Source of the DNA: Burkholderia sp. 8Y
GTDB lineage: Bacteria > Pseudomonadota > Gammaproteobacteria > Burkholderiales > Burkholderiaceae
Direction of reading: 5' to 3'
Assembly: GCF_902506145.1 (NCBI RefSeq)
Contig: NZ_LR733519.1
Location: 964,582-1,028,581 of the forward strand
Length of the DNA stretch: 64,000 nucleotides
The position numbers were made by a program, and so were the translations under genes. The notes beneath the pieces are model-generated. The model ran no database searches and had not been told where the DNA came from. It saw only the letters and a list, made by a program, of their open reading frames with translations. The first letter of the stretch is position 1. Every line of letters begins with the position of its first letter. Shown here piece by piece: positions 1-9,117 of the stretch.

Positions 1-1067
1 CCCGCGCCGTAGCCCGGCACCGACGGCAGCGAGTAGACCGAGCCGAGCCCGATCAGCGCCGGCTCGTTGCGAATGCCGACCGCGTCGAGCAGCGCGCCGT
101 ACAGCGCGACGTGATCCTTGCAGTCGCCGTAACGGTTGGCGAGCACGTCGGTGACGCGATGCGGCACGGCCGGACTCTGCCCGATGAACATCGCCACATA
201 ACGGATCGTGCGGCGCACCCAGTCGTACAGCGTTCGCGCCTTCGCGCGGGCGTCGGTGTCGCTGGCCGTGAGCGATTGCGCGAGCGCGCGCACGGCGGCA
301 TCGCTCGCGCTGGCATCCGCCGCGGACGCGCGATAACTCGCCGAGAAGCTCGCGTAATCGGGAAACGTCGACACCATCAGCCGGTCGCCGTATTGCGCAT
401 AGCCCACCGAGCCGCTTTCGATACGCGCAATCCGCTCGCGGCGGTAATCGAACACGTAGCGCGTGCGGCCATTCGCGGTGACGGGCGCACGCGCGACATA
501 GCCGCGCGTATCGGCGTAGAGCGGTTTCGTCGCGGGAAGATCGAAAACGAGCCGCTGTTCCAGCACCGGCCGCTGTCCCGACTCGACGTAATAGTCGAAC
601 TGGCCCGGAATGACCGGACTCGCCTGACTTTTCCGCGAATGCAGATGCACGGTCGAACCGACGCCCACCGCCGGAAAAATCACCGCGCGCAGCTTCGCGT
701 CCTGAAACGTCGGCGCGCCCGCCGAGCGCGGCTCCTGAATGTCGCGGATCTGATCGGGCGATACGTCGTGACGCGCGCCGTTCGCATCGACCGAATACGC
801 CTCGACGATCTCCACGTTCGACACGCTCCGGTCGTACCACACGTAACGCTGCGCGATCTCGTCGACGCCCGCCGGCGTGTTCGCGCGCAGCACGGTGCGG
901 TCGTCCTCGGTGACGGCGCCGTCGTCCGCGACGACGAACGCGTGCACGTCGCTCACGATGGTCGATGGCTCGTCGGCGTCCGGCGCCGGCCCCGCCGCGC
1001 CCCACGCGGACAGGGCGACGAAGCACATGGCCAACGCGCACGGAAATCGCATGAAGAACCGGCCCAT
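1..1067 (-). CDS. DUF3857/transglutaminase-like exported protein (3' part cut by window edge)
   Basis: The protein starts with a hydrophobic signal-like segment (about residues 5-28), followed by a DUF3857-type beta-rich domain. A transglutaminase-like core then carries the motif YGDCKDH with the candidate catalytic Cys near residue 316. DUF3857-transglutaminase proteins are usually periplasmic and of unknown substrate. The reading frame runs off the left edge, so the catalytic His/Asp and C-terminus are not visible. Starts at 1067, 1052 and 1028 are all in frame with similar surroundings, and the first is a guess. It is divergent from the HPP-CBS gene. Confidence 0.85.
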   Translation of the reverse strand, partial: MGRFFMRFPCALAMCFVALSAWGAAGPAPDADEPSTIVSDVHAFVVADDGAVTEDDRTVLRANTPAGVDEIAQRYVWYDRSVSNVEIVEAYSVDANGARHDVSPDQIRDIQEPRSAGAPTFQDAKLRAVIFPAVGVGSTVHLHSRKSQASPVIPGQFDYYVESGQRPVLEQRLVFDLPATKPLYADTRGYVARAPVTANGRTRYVFDYRRERIARIESGSVGYAQYGDRLMVSTFPDYASFSASYRASAADASASDAAVRALAQSLTASDTDARAKARTLYDWVRRTIRYVAMFIGQSPAVPHRVTDVLANRYGDCKDHVALYGALLDAVGIRNEPALIGLGSVYSLPSVPGYGA

Positions 1068-1121
1068 GTTCGGCTCACGAGGAAACGCGCGAACGTTCAT
1101 CGTACAGGAGCGCATGGTGCT

Positions 1122-1151
1122 GCGACATTTTGTATCACGTTGAGATATAAT
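1122..1151 (+). promoter_or_regulatory. Sigma70-type promoter for the HPP-CBS gene
   Basis: A perfect TATAAT -10 box lies at 1146-1151. An 18-base spacer separates it from GCGACA at 1122-1127, which matches four of six -35 positions. It sits about 67 bases before the GTG start at 1218, in the divergent intergenic region. This is a sequence match only. Confidence 0.55.
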
Positions 1152-1217
1152 TTCACGCTTCGCCGCGTTTCCATAGCGCGATTCACTGACCTTCCCACAA
1201 GAACTTTCGCAGAAAAC

Positions 1218-2363
1218 GTGTCGCGCACCGTCCTCTTCCGCTGGTTACATGGTTTCCTTCCCGCTCCTGTCACGCTCAGATGGACCGAACGGCTGCGCGC
1301 CGGCGCGGGCGCGCTGATCGGCATTGCGCTCACGGGCGGCATCGCGCATTTGCTCGTGGGCGATACATCGGCGATTCCCTGGCTGATCGCGCCAATGGGC
1401 GCCTCCGCCGTGCTGCTCTTCGCCGTGCCCGCGAGTCCGCTCGCGCAACCGTGGTCGATCATCGGCGGCAATCTGGTGTCGGCGATCGTCGGCGTGACGT
1501 GCGCGGCGCTGATCCACGATCCCGTCGATGCCGCCGCGCTGGCCATCGCGCTCGCCATCTGCGGAATGTTCGCGCTGCGCTGCGTGCACCCGCCTTCGGG
1601 CGCGGTCGCGCTGACGGCGGTGCTCGGCGGCCCGTCGATCCATTCGCTCGGCTACGGCTTCGTGCTCGCGCCGGTGGAAATCCAGTCGGCGGCGCTGCTG
1701 GGCTCGGCCATCGTCTTTCACGCGCTGACGGGGCACCGCTACCCGCACGTCGCGCAGGCGTCGCCGAAGACGCCGGACGGCGGCGGCTTCACGCGCGCCG
1801 ATCTCGAAGCCGTGCTCGCGCGCCGCAGCGAAATGCTCGACATCGACCCGGACGATCTGGAGGCGCTGCTGCGCGAAACGCAATTGCAGGCGTACGCGCG
1901 CCGCTTCACCGAATTCAGTTGCGCGGACATCATGTCGCGCCGCGTGGTGTCCGTGACGCCCGACACGGCGGTCGACGACGCACTTGCGCTGCTTGCGCGG
2001 CATCGCGTGAAGGCGCTGCCCGTGATCGACGCGACGCGCCGCGTGCGCGGCATCGTCACGCGGGCCGACCTCGCGCCCGCGCAACGCCTGGCGCCGCGCG
2101 ATGCCTTCGCGCGCGCCGTCGAACGCATCATGCGCGGGCCGGTGCAAGCGCCGGCGCGCGTCGGCTCGCTGATGACCACCGATGTCTGCACGGTCGACTC
2201 GCGCACCGCCATCGCGGAACTGGTGCCGATGTTCGCGGACTTCGGCCATCACCACATTCCGGTGGTCGACAAGGACGAGCGGCTGCTCGGCATGATCACC
2301 GAGACCGATCTGATCGCCGGGCTGTATCGCCAGAGCTTCGCGGGCGAGCGCCAAACCGCCTGA
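1218..2363 (+). CDS. HPP family membrane protein with two C-terminal CBS domains
   Basis: A 381-residue protein. The N-terminal half (residues about 25-170) is an HPP transmembrane domain with four hydrophobic segments and the signature HPPSGAVAL (HPP at 124-126). The C-terminal half carries a CBS pair (about 235-290 and 305-370); CBS pairs commonly bind adenosyl ligands. HPP proteins are inner-membrane proteins, some linked to nitrite transport, but substrate cannot be read here. The GTG at 1218 is chosen because it precedes the conserved FLPAPVTL region. The same frame stays open upstream only as the antisense of the preceding gene. The MarR gene begins 22 bases downstream. Confidence 0.88.
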   Translation: MSRTVLFRWLHGFLPAPVTLRWTERLRAGAGALIGIALTGGIAHLLVGDTSAIPWLIAPMGASAVLLFAVPASPLAQPWSIIGGNLVSAIVGVTCAALIHDPVDAAALAIALAICGMFALRCVHPPSGAVALTAVLGGPSIHSLGYGFVLAPVEIQSAALLGSAIVFHALTGHRYPHVAQASPKTPDGGGFTRADLEAVLARRSEMLDIDPDDLEALLRETQLQAYARRFTEFSCADIMSRRVVSVTPDTAVDDALALLARHRVKALPVIDATRRVRGIVTRADLAPAQRLAPRDAFARAVERIMRGPVQAPARVGSLMTTDVCTVDSRTAIAELVPMFADFGHHHIPVVDKDERLLGMITETDLIAGLYRQSFAGERQTA

Positions 2364-2385
2364 GCGCCCGGCGCCTGGAAAACGA

Positions 2386-2796
2386 ATGAAAAACACACGC
2401 ACGCTCGCCAAGCCCGATTTCGAGCAGTTGTCGGAATTCCGTTATCAGATGCGCCGCTTCGAGCGGTTTTCCGAGCGCGCCGCGCAGGAAGAAGGCATCA
2501 CGCCGCTGCAATATCTGCTGCTTCTGCATATCAAGGGCTTCCCCGGCCGCGCGTGGGCGACGGTCGGCGAGCTGGCCGAGCGATTGCAGTCGCATCATCA
2601 TGGCGTCGTGGCGCTCGTCACGCGATGCGAGGCACTCGGGCTCGTGCGGCGTGAGCAGAGCGCGGAGGACCGGCGGCAAGTGCAGGTGCATCTCGAAGAG
2701 GGCGGCGAGCAAGTGCTCGCGCGGCTCGCGGCGCTGCATCGCGCGGAGTTGAAATCGCTCGAAGGCGCGTTTCGCGTGCCGCAAATCGATCTATGA
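2386..2796 (+). CDS. MarR family transcriptional regulator
   Basis: A 136-residue winged-helix protein of typical MarR length. Residues about 30-110 give the helix-turn-helix and wing: GELAERLQSHHHGVVALVTR is the recognition-helix region, and the wing carries SAEDRRQVQV, equivalent to the family DxRxxxV motif. MarR proteins are dimeric repressors released by small ligands. It lies between two CBS-domain membrane proteins and its stop is 29 bases before the preferred start of the chloride channel gene, so it may control that gene or the HPP gene. The ligand is unknown. Confidence 0.9.
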   Translation: MKNTRTLAKPDFEQLSEFRYQMRRFERFSERAAQEEGITPLQYLLLLHIKGFPGRAWATVGELAERLQSHHHGVVALVTRCEALGLVRREQSAEDRRQVQVHLEEGGEQVLARLAALHRAELKSLEGAFRVPQIDL

Positions 2797-2825
2797 GTCT
2801 CGCGGAGTTTTCTGGAGTGACAGGC

Positions 2826-4595
2826 ATGAATCATCATAAACGCGACTTTTCCGTGAACGATCGGCTGCTACGCATCTGCGGGCTCGCGGCGATCATCGGC
2901 GCGATCAGCACGCTCGCGGCGGTCTTGCTGCTCGCGCTCATCCATCTGTTCACGAATCTGTTCTTCTTCCAGACGTTCTCCATCGAGGACCGCTCGCCCG
3001 CGCTGAATACCCTCGGGGTCTGGGTCATCGTGATTCCGGTGATCGGCGGGCTGATCGTCGGGCTCATGGCGCGCTTCGGCTCCGAGAAGATTCGCGGCCA
3101 CGGCATTCCCGAAGCCATCGAAGCGATCCTCTTCGGCAAGAGCCGCATGTCGCCGAAAGTCGCGGTGCTCAAGCCGCTCTCCTCGGGCATCGTGATCGGC
3201 AGCGGCGGGCCGTTCGGTGCGGAAGGCCCGATCATCATGACGGGCGGCGCGCTCGGCTCGCTGATCGCGCAGTGCATCGACGTGACGGCCGCCGAGCGCA
3301 AGACGCTGCTCGTCGCGGGCGCGGCGGCGGGCATGACGGCGGTGTTCGGCACGCCGGTCGCGGCCGTTCTGCTCGCGGTGGAACTGCTGCTTTTCGAATG
3401 GCGGCCGCGCAGCTTTCTGCCGGTCGCGCTCGCGTGCGCCGTGGCCGGTTTCGCGCGGGCGTTCGTGTTCGGCACGGGCGCGCTCTTTCCGATGCAGACG
3501 CAGCCGCCGCACATGATCTCGCTGCTGTCGTGCCTCGTCGCGGGCCTGTTGTCGGGCGTGCTCGCGTCGGGGCTGTCGGCCGCGCTGTACAAGCTCGAAG
3601 ATCTGTTCGCCAAGCTGCCGCTGCATTGGATGTGGTGGCCGGCCATTGGCGGCGTCGTGGTCGGCATCGGCGGATTTCTGGAGCCGCGCGCACTCGGCGT
3701 CGGCTATGACGTGATCGGCGATCTGCTGCATCAGCACATCGCGATTCAGGTCGCGCTGGCAATCCTCACCGTGAAAGCGGTGATCTGGGTCGTGGCGCTG
3801 GCATCCGGCACGTCGGGCGGCGTGCTCGCGCCGCTCCTGATGCTCGGCGCGGGCCTCGGCACCGTGCTCGGCGCGGTCCTGCCGGGCCACGACACCGCGC
3901 TCTGGCCGCTCGTCTGCATGGCCGCGACGCTCGGCGCGACACTGGGCGCGCCGCTCACCGCCATCGTCTTCGCGTTCGGCCTGACGCACGACAGCAATGC
4001 GCTCCTGCCGCTGCTCGCCGCGACGCTCGTCGCGCACGGCTTCGCGACCGTGGTCATGCGCCGCTCGATCATGACGGAGAAGATCGCGCGGCGCGGCTAT
4101 CACATCTACCGCGAGTACGGCGTGGACCCGCTGGAGCGGCATCACGTGGACGAAGTGATGACGCGCGATGTCAACACCATCGACGCCGCCACGCCGCTCG
4201 CCGATGTGCTCGCGCGGCATTTTGGGCCTGAGCAGGCGCATCGGGCGTATCCGGTCGTGCGCGATGGCGCGCTTCTCGGCATGCTGGATCGCGCGGGGCT
4301 GGCGGCGCTCGCCGGGGCGTCGCAAGCCGGCACGATCGGCGAGGCGCTCGCGCAAGAGAGCGACGCCGCGCCCGCCGTCGCGCTGCCCGGCGAACCATGC
4401 CGTCTCGCCGCGACGCGGCTTGCCGTGCATGAACTGGAACGCTTGCCAGTCGTGACGGACAAGGAATCGATGCGGCTCGTCGGCATCGTCTCGCGCAGCG
4501 ATCTCGTGAAGCCCGCGCGCGCCCATTTCGACGAAGAGCACCGGCGCGAACGCTTCCGCGGCTTCCGGCGCACTCAGCCCTTGCGCAAGCCCTAA
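2826..4595 (+). CDS. ClC-type voltage-gated chloride channel/antiporter with CBS domains
   Basis: A 589-residue protein with about ten to twelve membrane helices (residues 15-420) and a C-terminal CBS pair (about 440-575). The selectivity motifs are present: GHGIPE at 91-96, GAEGP at 131-135 with the gating Glu133, and GTSGGVLAP later. Glu191 in FEWRP aligns with the internal proton glutamate of E. coli ClcA, so proton-coupled antiport is more likely than a passive channel. ATG 2826 is preferred over an in-frame ATG at 2793 because a GGAG lies 8 bases upstream. Its stop overlaps the convergent glycosyltransferase gene by 4 bases. Confidence 0.9.
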   Translation: MNHHKRDFSVNDRLLRICGLAAIIGAISTLAAVLLLALIHLFTNLFFFQTFSIEDRSPALNTLGVWVIVIPVIGGLIVGLMARFGSEKIRGHGIPEAIEAILFGKSRMSPKVAVLKPLSSGIVIGSGGPFGAEGPIIMTGGALGSLIAQCIDVTAAERKTLLVAGAAAGMTAVFGTPVAAVLLAVELLLFEWRPRSFLPVALACAVAGFARAFVFGTGALFPMQTQPPHMISLLSCLVAGLLSGVLASGLSAALYKLEDLFAKLPLHWMWWPAIGGVVVGIGGFLEPRALGVGYDVIGDLLHQHIAIQVALAILTVKAVIWVVALASGTSGGVLAPLLMLGAGLGTVLGAVLPGHDTALWPLVCMAATLGATLGAPLTAIVFAFGLTHDSNALLPLLAATLVAHGFATVVMRRSIMTEKIARRGYHIYREYGVDPLERHHVDEVMTRDVNTIDAATPLADVLARHFGPEQAHRAYPVVRDGALLGMLDRAGLAALAGASQAGTIGEALAQESDAAPAVALPGEPCRLAATRLAVHELERLPVVTDKESMRLVGIVSRSDLVKPARAHFDEEHRRERFRGFRRTQPLRKP

Positions 4596-5839
4596 GCGCG
4601 CGTCGAAGCGGCGAAGCGGGCGAGGTCCGCACGCAGCTCCGCCAGCGGATGCGACCAGTCGCCGAGATGCGTCTGCCGGTAGAGACGCATCGACGGATAC
4701 CAGGGCGTGAAGCGCGCGCAGTCGTACCAGCGGCAGTCGCACGCTTGCGCGAGCAGCACGCAGACCGGACGATTCAGCGCGGCGGCGAGATGCGCCGGAC
4801 CGCTGTCGATCGAAACGATCAGATCCAGCGCCTCGAAGACGCGGCCCGTGTCGCCGAACGTGTGCAGATGCGGCGCGATGTCGGTGACGCCGTGCGTGTG
4901 CAGCAGCGCGCGTTCCGCCTCGCTCAGTTCGCCGACTTGCAGTGAGAAGAACTGGCAATTTGCATCGGCGAGCTTTGCAAAGAGGTCGCCGAGTTGTATC
5001 GACCGATAAGGCTCGTGCCGCGCACCGCTCGCGCTGCGCCAGATCAGGCCGACCTTCGGGCGCGCGCCGTCCGCCTGCAATAACGCGCTCGCCTCGGACG
5101 GCAGAGGCTTCGCGGCATCCAGGCCGATCAGCGCCGCCGGATTCTCCTGCGGCGCGTAAGGCGACGGCTGATAGCGCGCCCACAGATTAAAGACGGTGGC
5201 CACGCGATCGCAGCGTTGCGCTTCCTCGGCGCGCGCTTCGACGGTCGGAACCGCGTGACGGACGCGCGCTCGCGGACACACGGCGTCGCGCCAGAAATCG
5301 AACAGTTCGATCACGACCTCACGCGCGCCGTCGCGCAGCAGGGCATCCACGTATCGCGAGAAGAGCACGAAATCGCCGAATCCGCCTTCGACGAGCAGCA
5401 GCACCGACTTTCCGGCGACCGGTTCGTCCATGCCCAGCATCTTGGGCAATAGCCGCTCGATCCACGCGCTGTCGCCCTTGAATAGCGTGTCGAGGAGCGC
5501 CTCGGCGCGCCCGATGTCGCGATTGGTTCGACGCAGTTCGTGCGCTTCGTGATACTTGCCGCGGCTCAGTAGCACCATGATCAGCTCTTCGGTGAGCTGG
5601 TAGCGGATCACGTCGGGCAGCGGTTCGAGAAGACCGCGCCTGAGCCACGCCTCCGCTTCGGCGAACATGCCGAGAAAGTTCATATCGATGCCCATCTGCC
5701 CCGCCCAGACGCCGCCGGCATCGGGCAGCGCGGCAATCTGGCGGAGCATCGTCTGCGCTTCGGATGCGCGCCCTGCCACGCGTAACGCGCGGACGGTGTC
5801 GATATGAATGGGCAATTGGGCGTCGGATTGAATGTGCAT
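4592..5839 (-). CDS. TPR-containing glycosyltransferase-like protein (GT9/heptosyltransferase fold)
   Basis: A 415-residue protein with no signal peptide. The first 130 residues look like degenerate tetratricopeptide helices. Residues about 145-410 have the GT-B pattern of family 9 enzymes: a glycine-rich EGGFGDFVLFSRY segment, and SIDSGPAHLAAALNRPV, which matches the ADP-heptose donor region. The closing WYPSMRLYRQ is shared by many TPR-GT9 proteins. The acceptor is unknown; surface or flagellin glycosylation is possible. It stands alone, convergent with the chloride channel gene. Confidence 0.75.
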   Translation of the reverse strand: MHIQSDAQLPIHIDTVRALRVAGRASEAQTMLRQIAALPDAGGVWAGQMGIDMNFLGMFAEAEAWLRRGLLEPLPDVIRYQLTEELIMVLLSRGKYHEAHELRRTNRDIGRAEALLDTLFKGDSAWIERLLPKMLGMDEPVAGKSVLLLVEGGFGDFVLFSRYVDALLRDGAREVVIELFDFWRDAVCPRARVRHAVPTVEARAEEAQRCDRVATVFNLWARYQPSPYAPQENPAALIGLDAAKPLPSEASALLQADGARPKVGLIWRSASGARHEPYRSIQLGDLFAKLADANCQFFSLQVGELSEAERALLHTHGVTDIAPHLHTFGDTGRVFEALDLIVSIDSGPAHLAAALNRPVCVLLAQACDCRWYDCARFTPWYPSMRLYRQTHLGDWSHPLAELRADLARFAASTRA

Positions 5840-6071
5840 TTTTTGAAACGGCGCAAATGACGGCGCATGATGCTAATGCGAGCCGATCTTTTAATGTAAT
5901 AAAAGGTGCCGATTCAATGATAGGCGCAGTTTGCACGTAATCGACCAATAGACCGACGTTTATTATTCGCGATTCGCGCGCATAGTCGCGCCAATTAATG
6001 TCGCCGTGCGACAATCGCCGCCGCCGCCGTGTTAGAGTCGCGCCGCGTCAGCGGCTTACACGCTCGCGCCG

Positions 6072-6662
6072 ATGTCTCACCGTCCCGAACATGCCATGCA
6101 ATACCTTCGTCAACGCGGCCCGATCATCGCGGGCACGGCCGCGCTTTTTCTTGTCACGCTCGTCGCGAATGAACTGCTGTTTCCGCATTCTGAATATGTG
6201 CCGGGCGCCAACTGGATTTATCTGCCCGCCGGCATGCGCTTGCTTTGCACGCTGCTTTTCGGTGAAGCCGGCGCAGTAGGCATGTTATGCGCCGCCTGGG
6301 TCAGTTGCGTTTTTCTGTATTTTCCAGACGATCCGGTGCGCTCGCTTTTCTACGGCACGATTTCCGCACTCGCGCCGTATCTCATTTATCTTTTCGCGAC
6401 CGGCGTGCTGGGATTACGCACATCGCTCTCGAATCTGACGGCGAAGCGTCTTCTCCTGCTCATCCTGCTGTATTCGATCGCCAGTCCCGCGCTTCATCAG
6501 ATCTGGCTCGCCATGCATGGCGAAGCCGCGGGCGCGGGCAGGCGCTTCGTGGTGATGGTGGTGGGAGATTTGACTGGCAGTCTGATCGTCATCTATACGA
6601 TCAAGCTGGCGTTGTGGCTGATGGTGACGGTGGCGCCCTTGCGGCGGCGCCTCAGCGAATGA
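6072..6662 (+). CDS. Stand-alone MASE1-like integral membrane protein
   Basis: A 196-residue protein with about six hydrophobic helices and no soluble output domain. The stretch around ANWIYLPAGMRLLCTLLFGE resembles the opening of MASE1 sensor domains, which are usually fused to GGDEF or kinase domains. Here the protein ends soon after the last helix. A second ATG at 6093 is possible. Function unknown. A strong hairpin follows directly. Confidence 0.7.
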   Translation: MSHRPEHAMQYLRQRGPIIAGTAALFLVTLVANELLFPHSEYVPGANWIYLPAGMRLLCTLLFGEAGAVGMLCAAWVSCVFLYFPDDPVRSLFYGTISALAPYLIYLFATGVLGLRTSLSNLTAKRLLLLILLYSIASPALHQIWLAMHGEAAGAGRRFVVMVVGDLTGSLIVIYTIKLALWLMVTVAPLRRRLSE

Positions 6663-6668
6663 AAAAAA

Positions 6669-6696
6669 ACGCCGCCCGGCAAAAACCGGGCGGCGT
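6669..6696. terminator. Rho-independent terminator hairpin
   Basis: An 11-bp perfect stem (arms 6669-6679 and 6686-6696) with a 6-base loop lies 7 bases after the membrane-protein stop. The A-run at 6662-6669 would be a U-run on minus-strand transcripts, so it may work both ways. The plus-strand side lacks a long T-run. Confidence 0.7.
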
Positions 6697-6799
6697 CTGT
6701 CTCACTGCCTCTCTCATTTCTCTCAGGTTCTCGCGTAAGCAATCGGCTATTTCGCTGCGATTTCATTGCCAACTCGATTGCTTCGCATGATAGCAGTTG

Positions 6800-6816
6800 C
6801 TTATCAGATTGATAAG
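6800..6816. promoter_or_regulatory. Perfect inverted repeat, candidate operator
   Basis: CTTATCA-GAT-TGATAAG is a perfect 7-3-7 palindrome in an AT-rich stretch 92 bases before the small winged-helix regulator at 6909. Winged-helix dimers typically bind such repeats, so autoregulation is a reasonable guess. Confidence 0.45.
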
Positions 6817-6908
6817 TTATTTTTGTATACGGAACGTCAGACGCGAACGAGTATGATTCACTGCACCACGTTGACAATTTCCCTGGGCGCTGGAGCAAGC
6901 GCAAGACA

Positions 6909-7262
6909 ATGACGAAAAAACCGCTCGTCGACGCTTACTTTCGCTTTCTGAACCTCGCGCAGGCGGTTCAGGCTTTGCCGTCCGTGCCGAAGCTCGACGC
7001 GGCCGAGGAACGGCTTCTCGAAGCACTGACCGCGGCCTGGCACGCCGGGCGCACGCTGACGGTCACGGAAACCATGGCGCTGTCGGTGGCCGGTGCGCCC
7101 GCCACCGTGCATCGCAAGCTGACGCGCCTGAAACAGCAAGGGCTCGTCACGCTCGACGAAAGCGGCGCGGACCTGCGGACGAAATCGGTCGTGCCGACCG
7201 CGAAGGCGCTCGCCTACTTCGAGAAGCTCGCGGCCTGCCTGGAAGAAGCGAAAAAGAAGTAG
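6909..7262 (+). CDS. Small winged-helix (MarR-like) DNA-binding protein
   Basis: A 117-residue protein. Residues 25-95 form a predicted winged helix: TVTETMALSVAGAPATVHRK is the helix-turn-helix and RLKQQGLVTLDES starts the wing. The C-terminus is Lys/Glu-rich and helical. It is a probable regulator, ligand and targets unknown. The palindrome at 6800-6816 is a possible binding site. The aldo/keto reductase gene lies 67 bases downstream on the same strand. Confidence 0.75.
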   Translation: MTKKPLVDAYFRFLNLAQAVQALPSVPKLDAAEERLLEALTAAWHAGRTLTVTETMALSVAGAPATVHRKLTRLKQQGLVTLDESGADLRTKSVVPTAKALAYFEKLAACLEEAKKK

Positions 7263-7329
7263 CGCACGCGCGCCCGACGCGCGGTTTATCCTGTGGCTCC
7301 CTGCCTTACCGAAGCGGAAGCCGCACACC

Positions 7330-8265
7330 ATGAAGCTTTTCCAGCCGGACCGCGCGTTCGGCCGGCGCAGTTTTCTGCGCGCGGCCGCCGCCGCGCTGTC
7401 CGCGCGCGCCGTCGGCGCATTCGCAGCGGACGCGACCATCGAACCGATGCACAAGCGCCCGATTCCCTCGACCGGAGAAGCCTTGCCCGTCGTCGGATGC
7501 GGAACGTGGCGCACCTTCGATGTCGGCGATGACGCCGCCCGCCGCCGCGAACTCGCCGACGTGCTGCGCGTGCTGTTCGCGGCGGGCGGCTCAGTGATCG
7601 ATTCCTCGCCGATGTACGGCACGTCCGAAGCGGTCGCCGGCGCGCTGCTCACCGAACTGCATGCGCGCGACAAGGCGTTCATCGCGACGAAAGTCTGGAC
7701 CGAAGGCCGCGAGGAAGGCATCGCGCAGATGCAGCAGTCGATGCAGCGCCTCGCCGCGCCTCGCATCGACCTGATGCAGATTCACAATCTTCTAGACTGG
7801 CGCACGCAGCTCGCCACGCTGCGCGACTGGAAGGCCGCCGGGCGCGTGCGCTACATCGGCATCACGCATTACACGTCGGGCGCGTTCCCGCAGGTCGAAG
7901 CCGTGTTGCGCGCCGAGCGCGTGGACTTCGTGCAGATCAATTACGCCGCCAACGACCGCGACGCCGAAGCCCGGCTTCTTCCGCTCGCGGCGGAGCGCGG
8001 CGTCGCGGTGATCGTCAACCAGCCGTTCGGCGGCGGGTCGCTGCTGGCCGGATTGCGCGGCAAGCCGCTGCCGCCTTTCGCGGCGGAACTCGGTTGCACG
8101 AGCTGGGCACAGCTTCTGCTCAAATTCGTGCTGGGCAATCCGGCGGTCACGTGCGTCATTCCGGGCACGGGCCGCCGCGAATACATGATCGACAACGTTC
8201 ACGCGGGCATCGGCGTCTATCCGGATGCGGCGCTGAAACGGCGAATCCAGCAAGCCGTCGCGTGA
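7330..8265 (+). CDS. Aldo/keto reductase with twin-arginine signal
   Basis: A 311-residue protein. The N-terminus has a Tat signal (GRRSFLRA at about 11-18, then an Ala-rich stretch), so export of a folded cofactor-loaded enzyme is likely. The mature part shows the aldo/keto reductase TIM-barrel pattern: IDSSPMYGTSE with catalytic Asp and Tyr, ATKVW with Lys, and LMQIHN with His. NADPH binding near the C-terminus fits VIPGTGRREYM. Substrate unknown. Tat-exported members are less common than cytoplasmic ones. Confidence 0.88.
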   Translation: MKLFQPDRAFGRRSFLRAAAAALSARAVGAFAADATIEPMHKRPIPSTGEALPVVGCGTWRTFDVGDDAARRRELADVLRVLFAAGGSVIDSSPMYGTSEAVAGALLTELHARDKAFIATKVWTEGREEGIAQMQQSMQRLAAPRIDLMQIHNLLDWRTQLATLRDWKAAGRVRYIGITHYTSGAFPQVEAVLRAERVDFVQINYAANDRDAEARLLPLAAERGVAVIVNQPFGGGSLLAGLRGKPLPPFAAELGCTSWAQLLLKFVLGNPAVTCVIPGTGRREYMIDNVHAGIGVYPDAALKRRIQQAVA

Positions 8266-8289
8266 CGTGCAACGGGAGAGAGGCGATCG

Positions 8290-8712
8290 ATGGGCGATCC
8301 GTTCAACCTGCAACGCTTCGTGAGTGCGCAGGAAAGCGTCATCGATGACGTGCGCGCCGAACTGTCGGCAGGCCGCAAGCGCACGCATTGGATGTGGTTC
8401 GTGTTTCCGCAGATCGCGGGGCTCGGGCACAGCCAGATGGCGCAGCACTACGCCATTCAATCGCTTGCCGAAGCGCAGGCGTATCTGGCGCATCCGGTGC
8501 TGGGCGCGCGGCTCGTCGAACTGACTGGCATCGTCAATGGCGTCGAAGGGCGCAGCATCGAGGACATTTTCGGCTATCCGGATCACATGAAGTTTCATTC
8601 GTCGATGACGCTTTTCGCGCGCACCGCGCCCGACGAGCCGATCTTCGACGAAACGCTGCGCCGCTATTTCGACGGCCAGCCGGACGAAGCGACGCTCATG
8701 CGCCTGCGCTGA
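8290..8712 (+). CDS. DUF1810 family protein
   Basis: A 140-residue cytoplasmic protein of normal family length. It has the family hallmarks HWMWFVFPQ near residue 35 and a DIFGYPDHMKFHSSMTLF segment. The family has a calpastatin-like name in some databases but no established function. It starts 25 bases after the aldo/keto reductase stop, with GGGAGAG upstream of the ATG. Confidence 0.88.
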   Translation: MGDPFNLQRFVSAQESVIDDVRAELSAGRKRTHWMWFVFPQIAGLGHSQMAQHYAIQSLAEAQAYLAHPVLGARLVELTGIVNGVEGRSIEDIFGYPDHMKFHSSMTLFARTAPDEPIFDETLRRYFDGQPDEATLMRLR

Positions 8713-8771
8713 TTCGCGGCGACAGGCATGGCCGTTGCAGCGTTCAAACGACCATTTCACTGGAGCCCGAC

Positions 8772-8987
8772 ATGAGCCGATCGCTGAAAGTCCACGACCA
8801 CGTCAGCTGGAACACGCCGCAGGGCGAGACCACGGGCCGCGTGGTGCGCGTCATTTCCGAGCGCACGACGCTCGACGGACACACGGTCAACGCGTCGAAA
8901 GACGATCCCCACTACGAAGTGGAGAGCGACAAAAGCGGCAAGCGCGCGGTCCACAAAGGCAACGCGCTCAAGCACATATCGCACTGA
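8772..8987 (+). CDS. DUF2945 (hypervirulence-associated Tudor-like) small protein
   Basis: A 71-residue protein preceded by a GGAG at 8762-8765. The beta-rich sequence DHVSWNTPQGETTGRVVRVI followed by DPHYEVESDKSGKRAVHKG is the DUF2945/HVA1 Tudor-like pattern. Function is unknown. It stands between two unrelated small genes. Confidence 0.85.
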   Translation: MSRSLKVHDHVSWNTPQGETTGRVVRVISERTTLDGHTVNASKDDPHYEVESDKSGKRAVHKGNALKHISH

Positions 8988-9117
8988 CTGGCGGAAAAAG
9001 GACAAACAAGCGGAGACGCGGTTCATGCAAAAGCCCCGGGAAACGGTCAAACTGCTCCCGCGCCGTCATTGGCGCGTTTTCGCCGAACCGTTTTGCCAAA
9101 TCTTTTGAGGAATCGAT

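Noticed and set aside
111-1217. Upstream extension of the HPP-CBS frame
   Set aside because: This part is antisense to the DUF3857 gene and lies before the promoter at 1122-1151.
2868-5183. A 771-codon minus-strand open frame
   Set aside because: It is the antisense of the chloride channel gene, with extreme Arg/Ala content, and cuts through the convergent glycosyltransferase gene.
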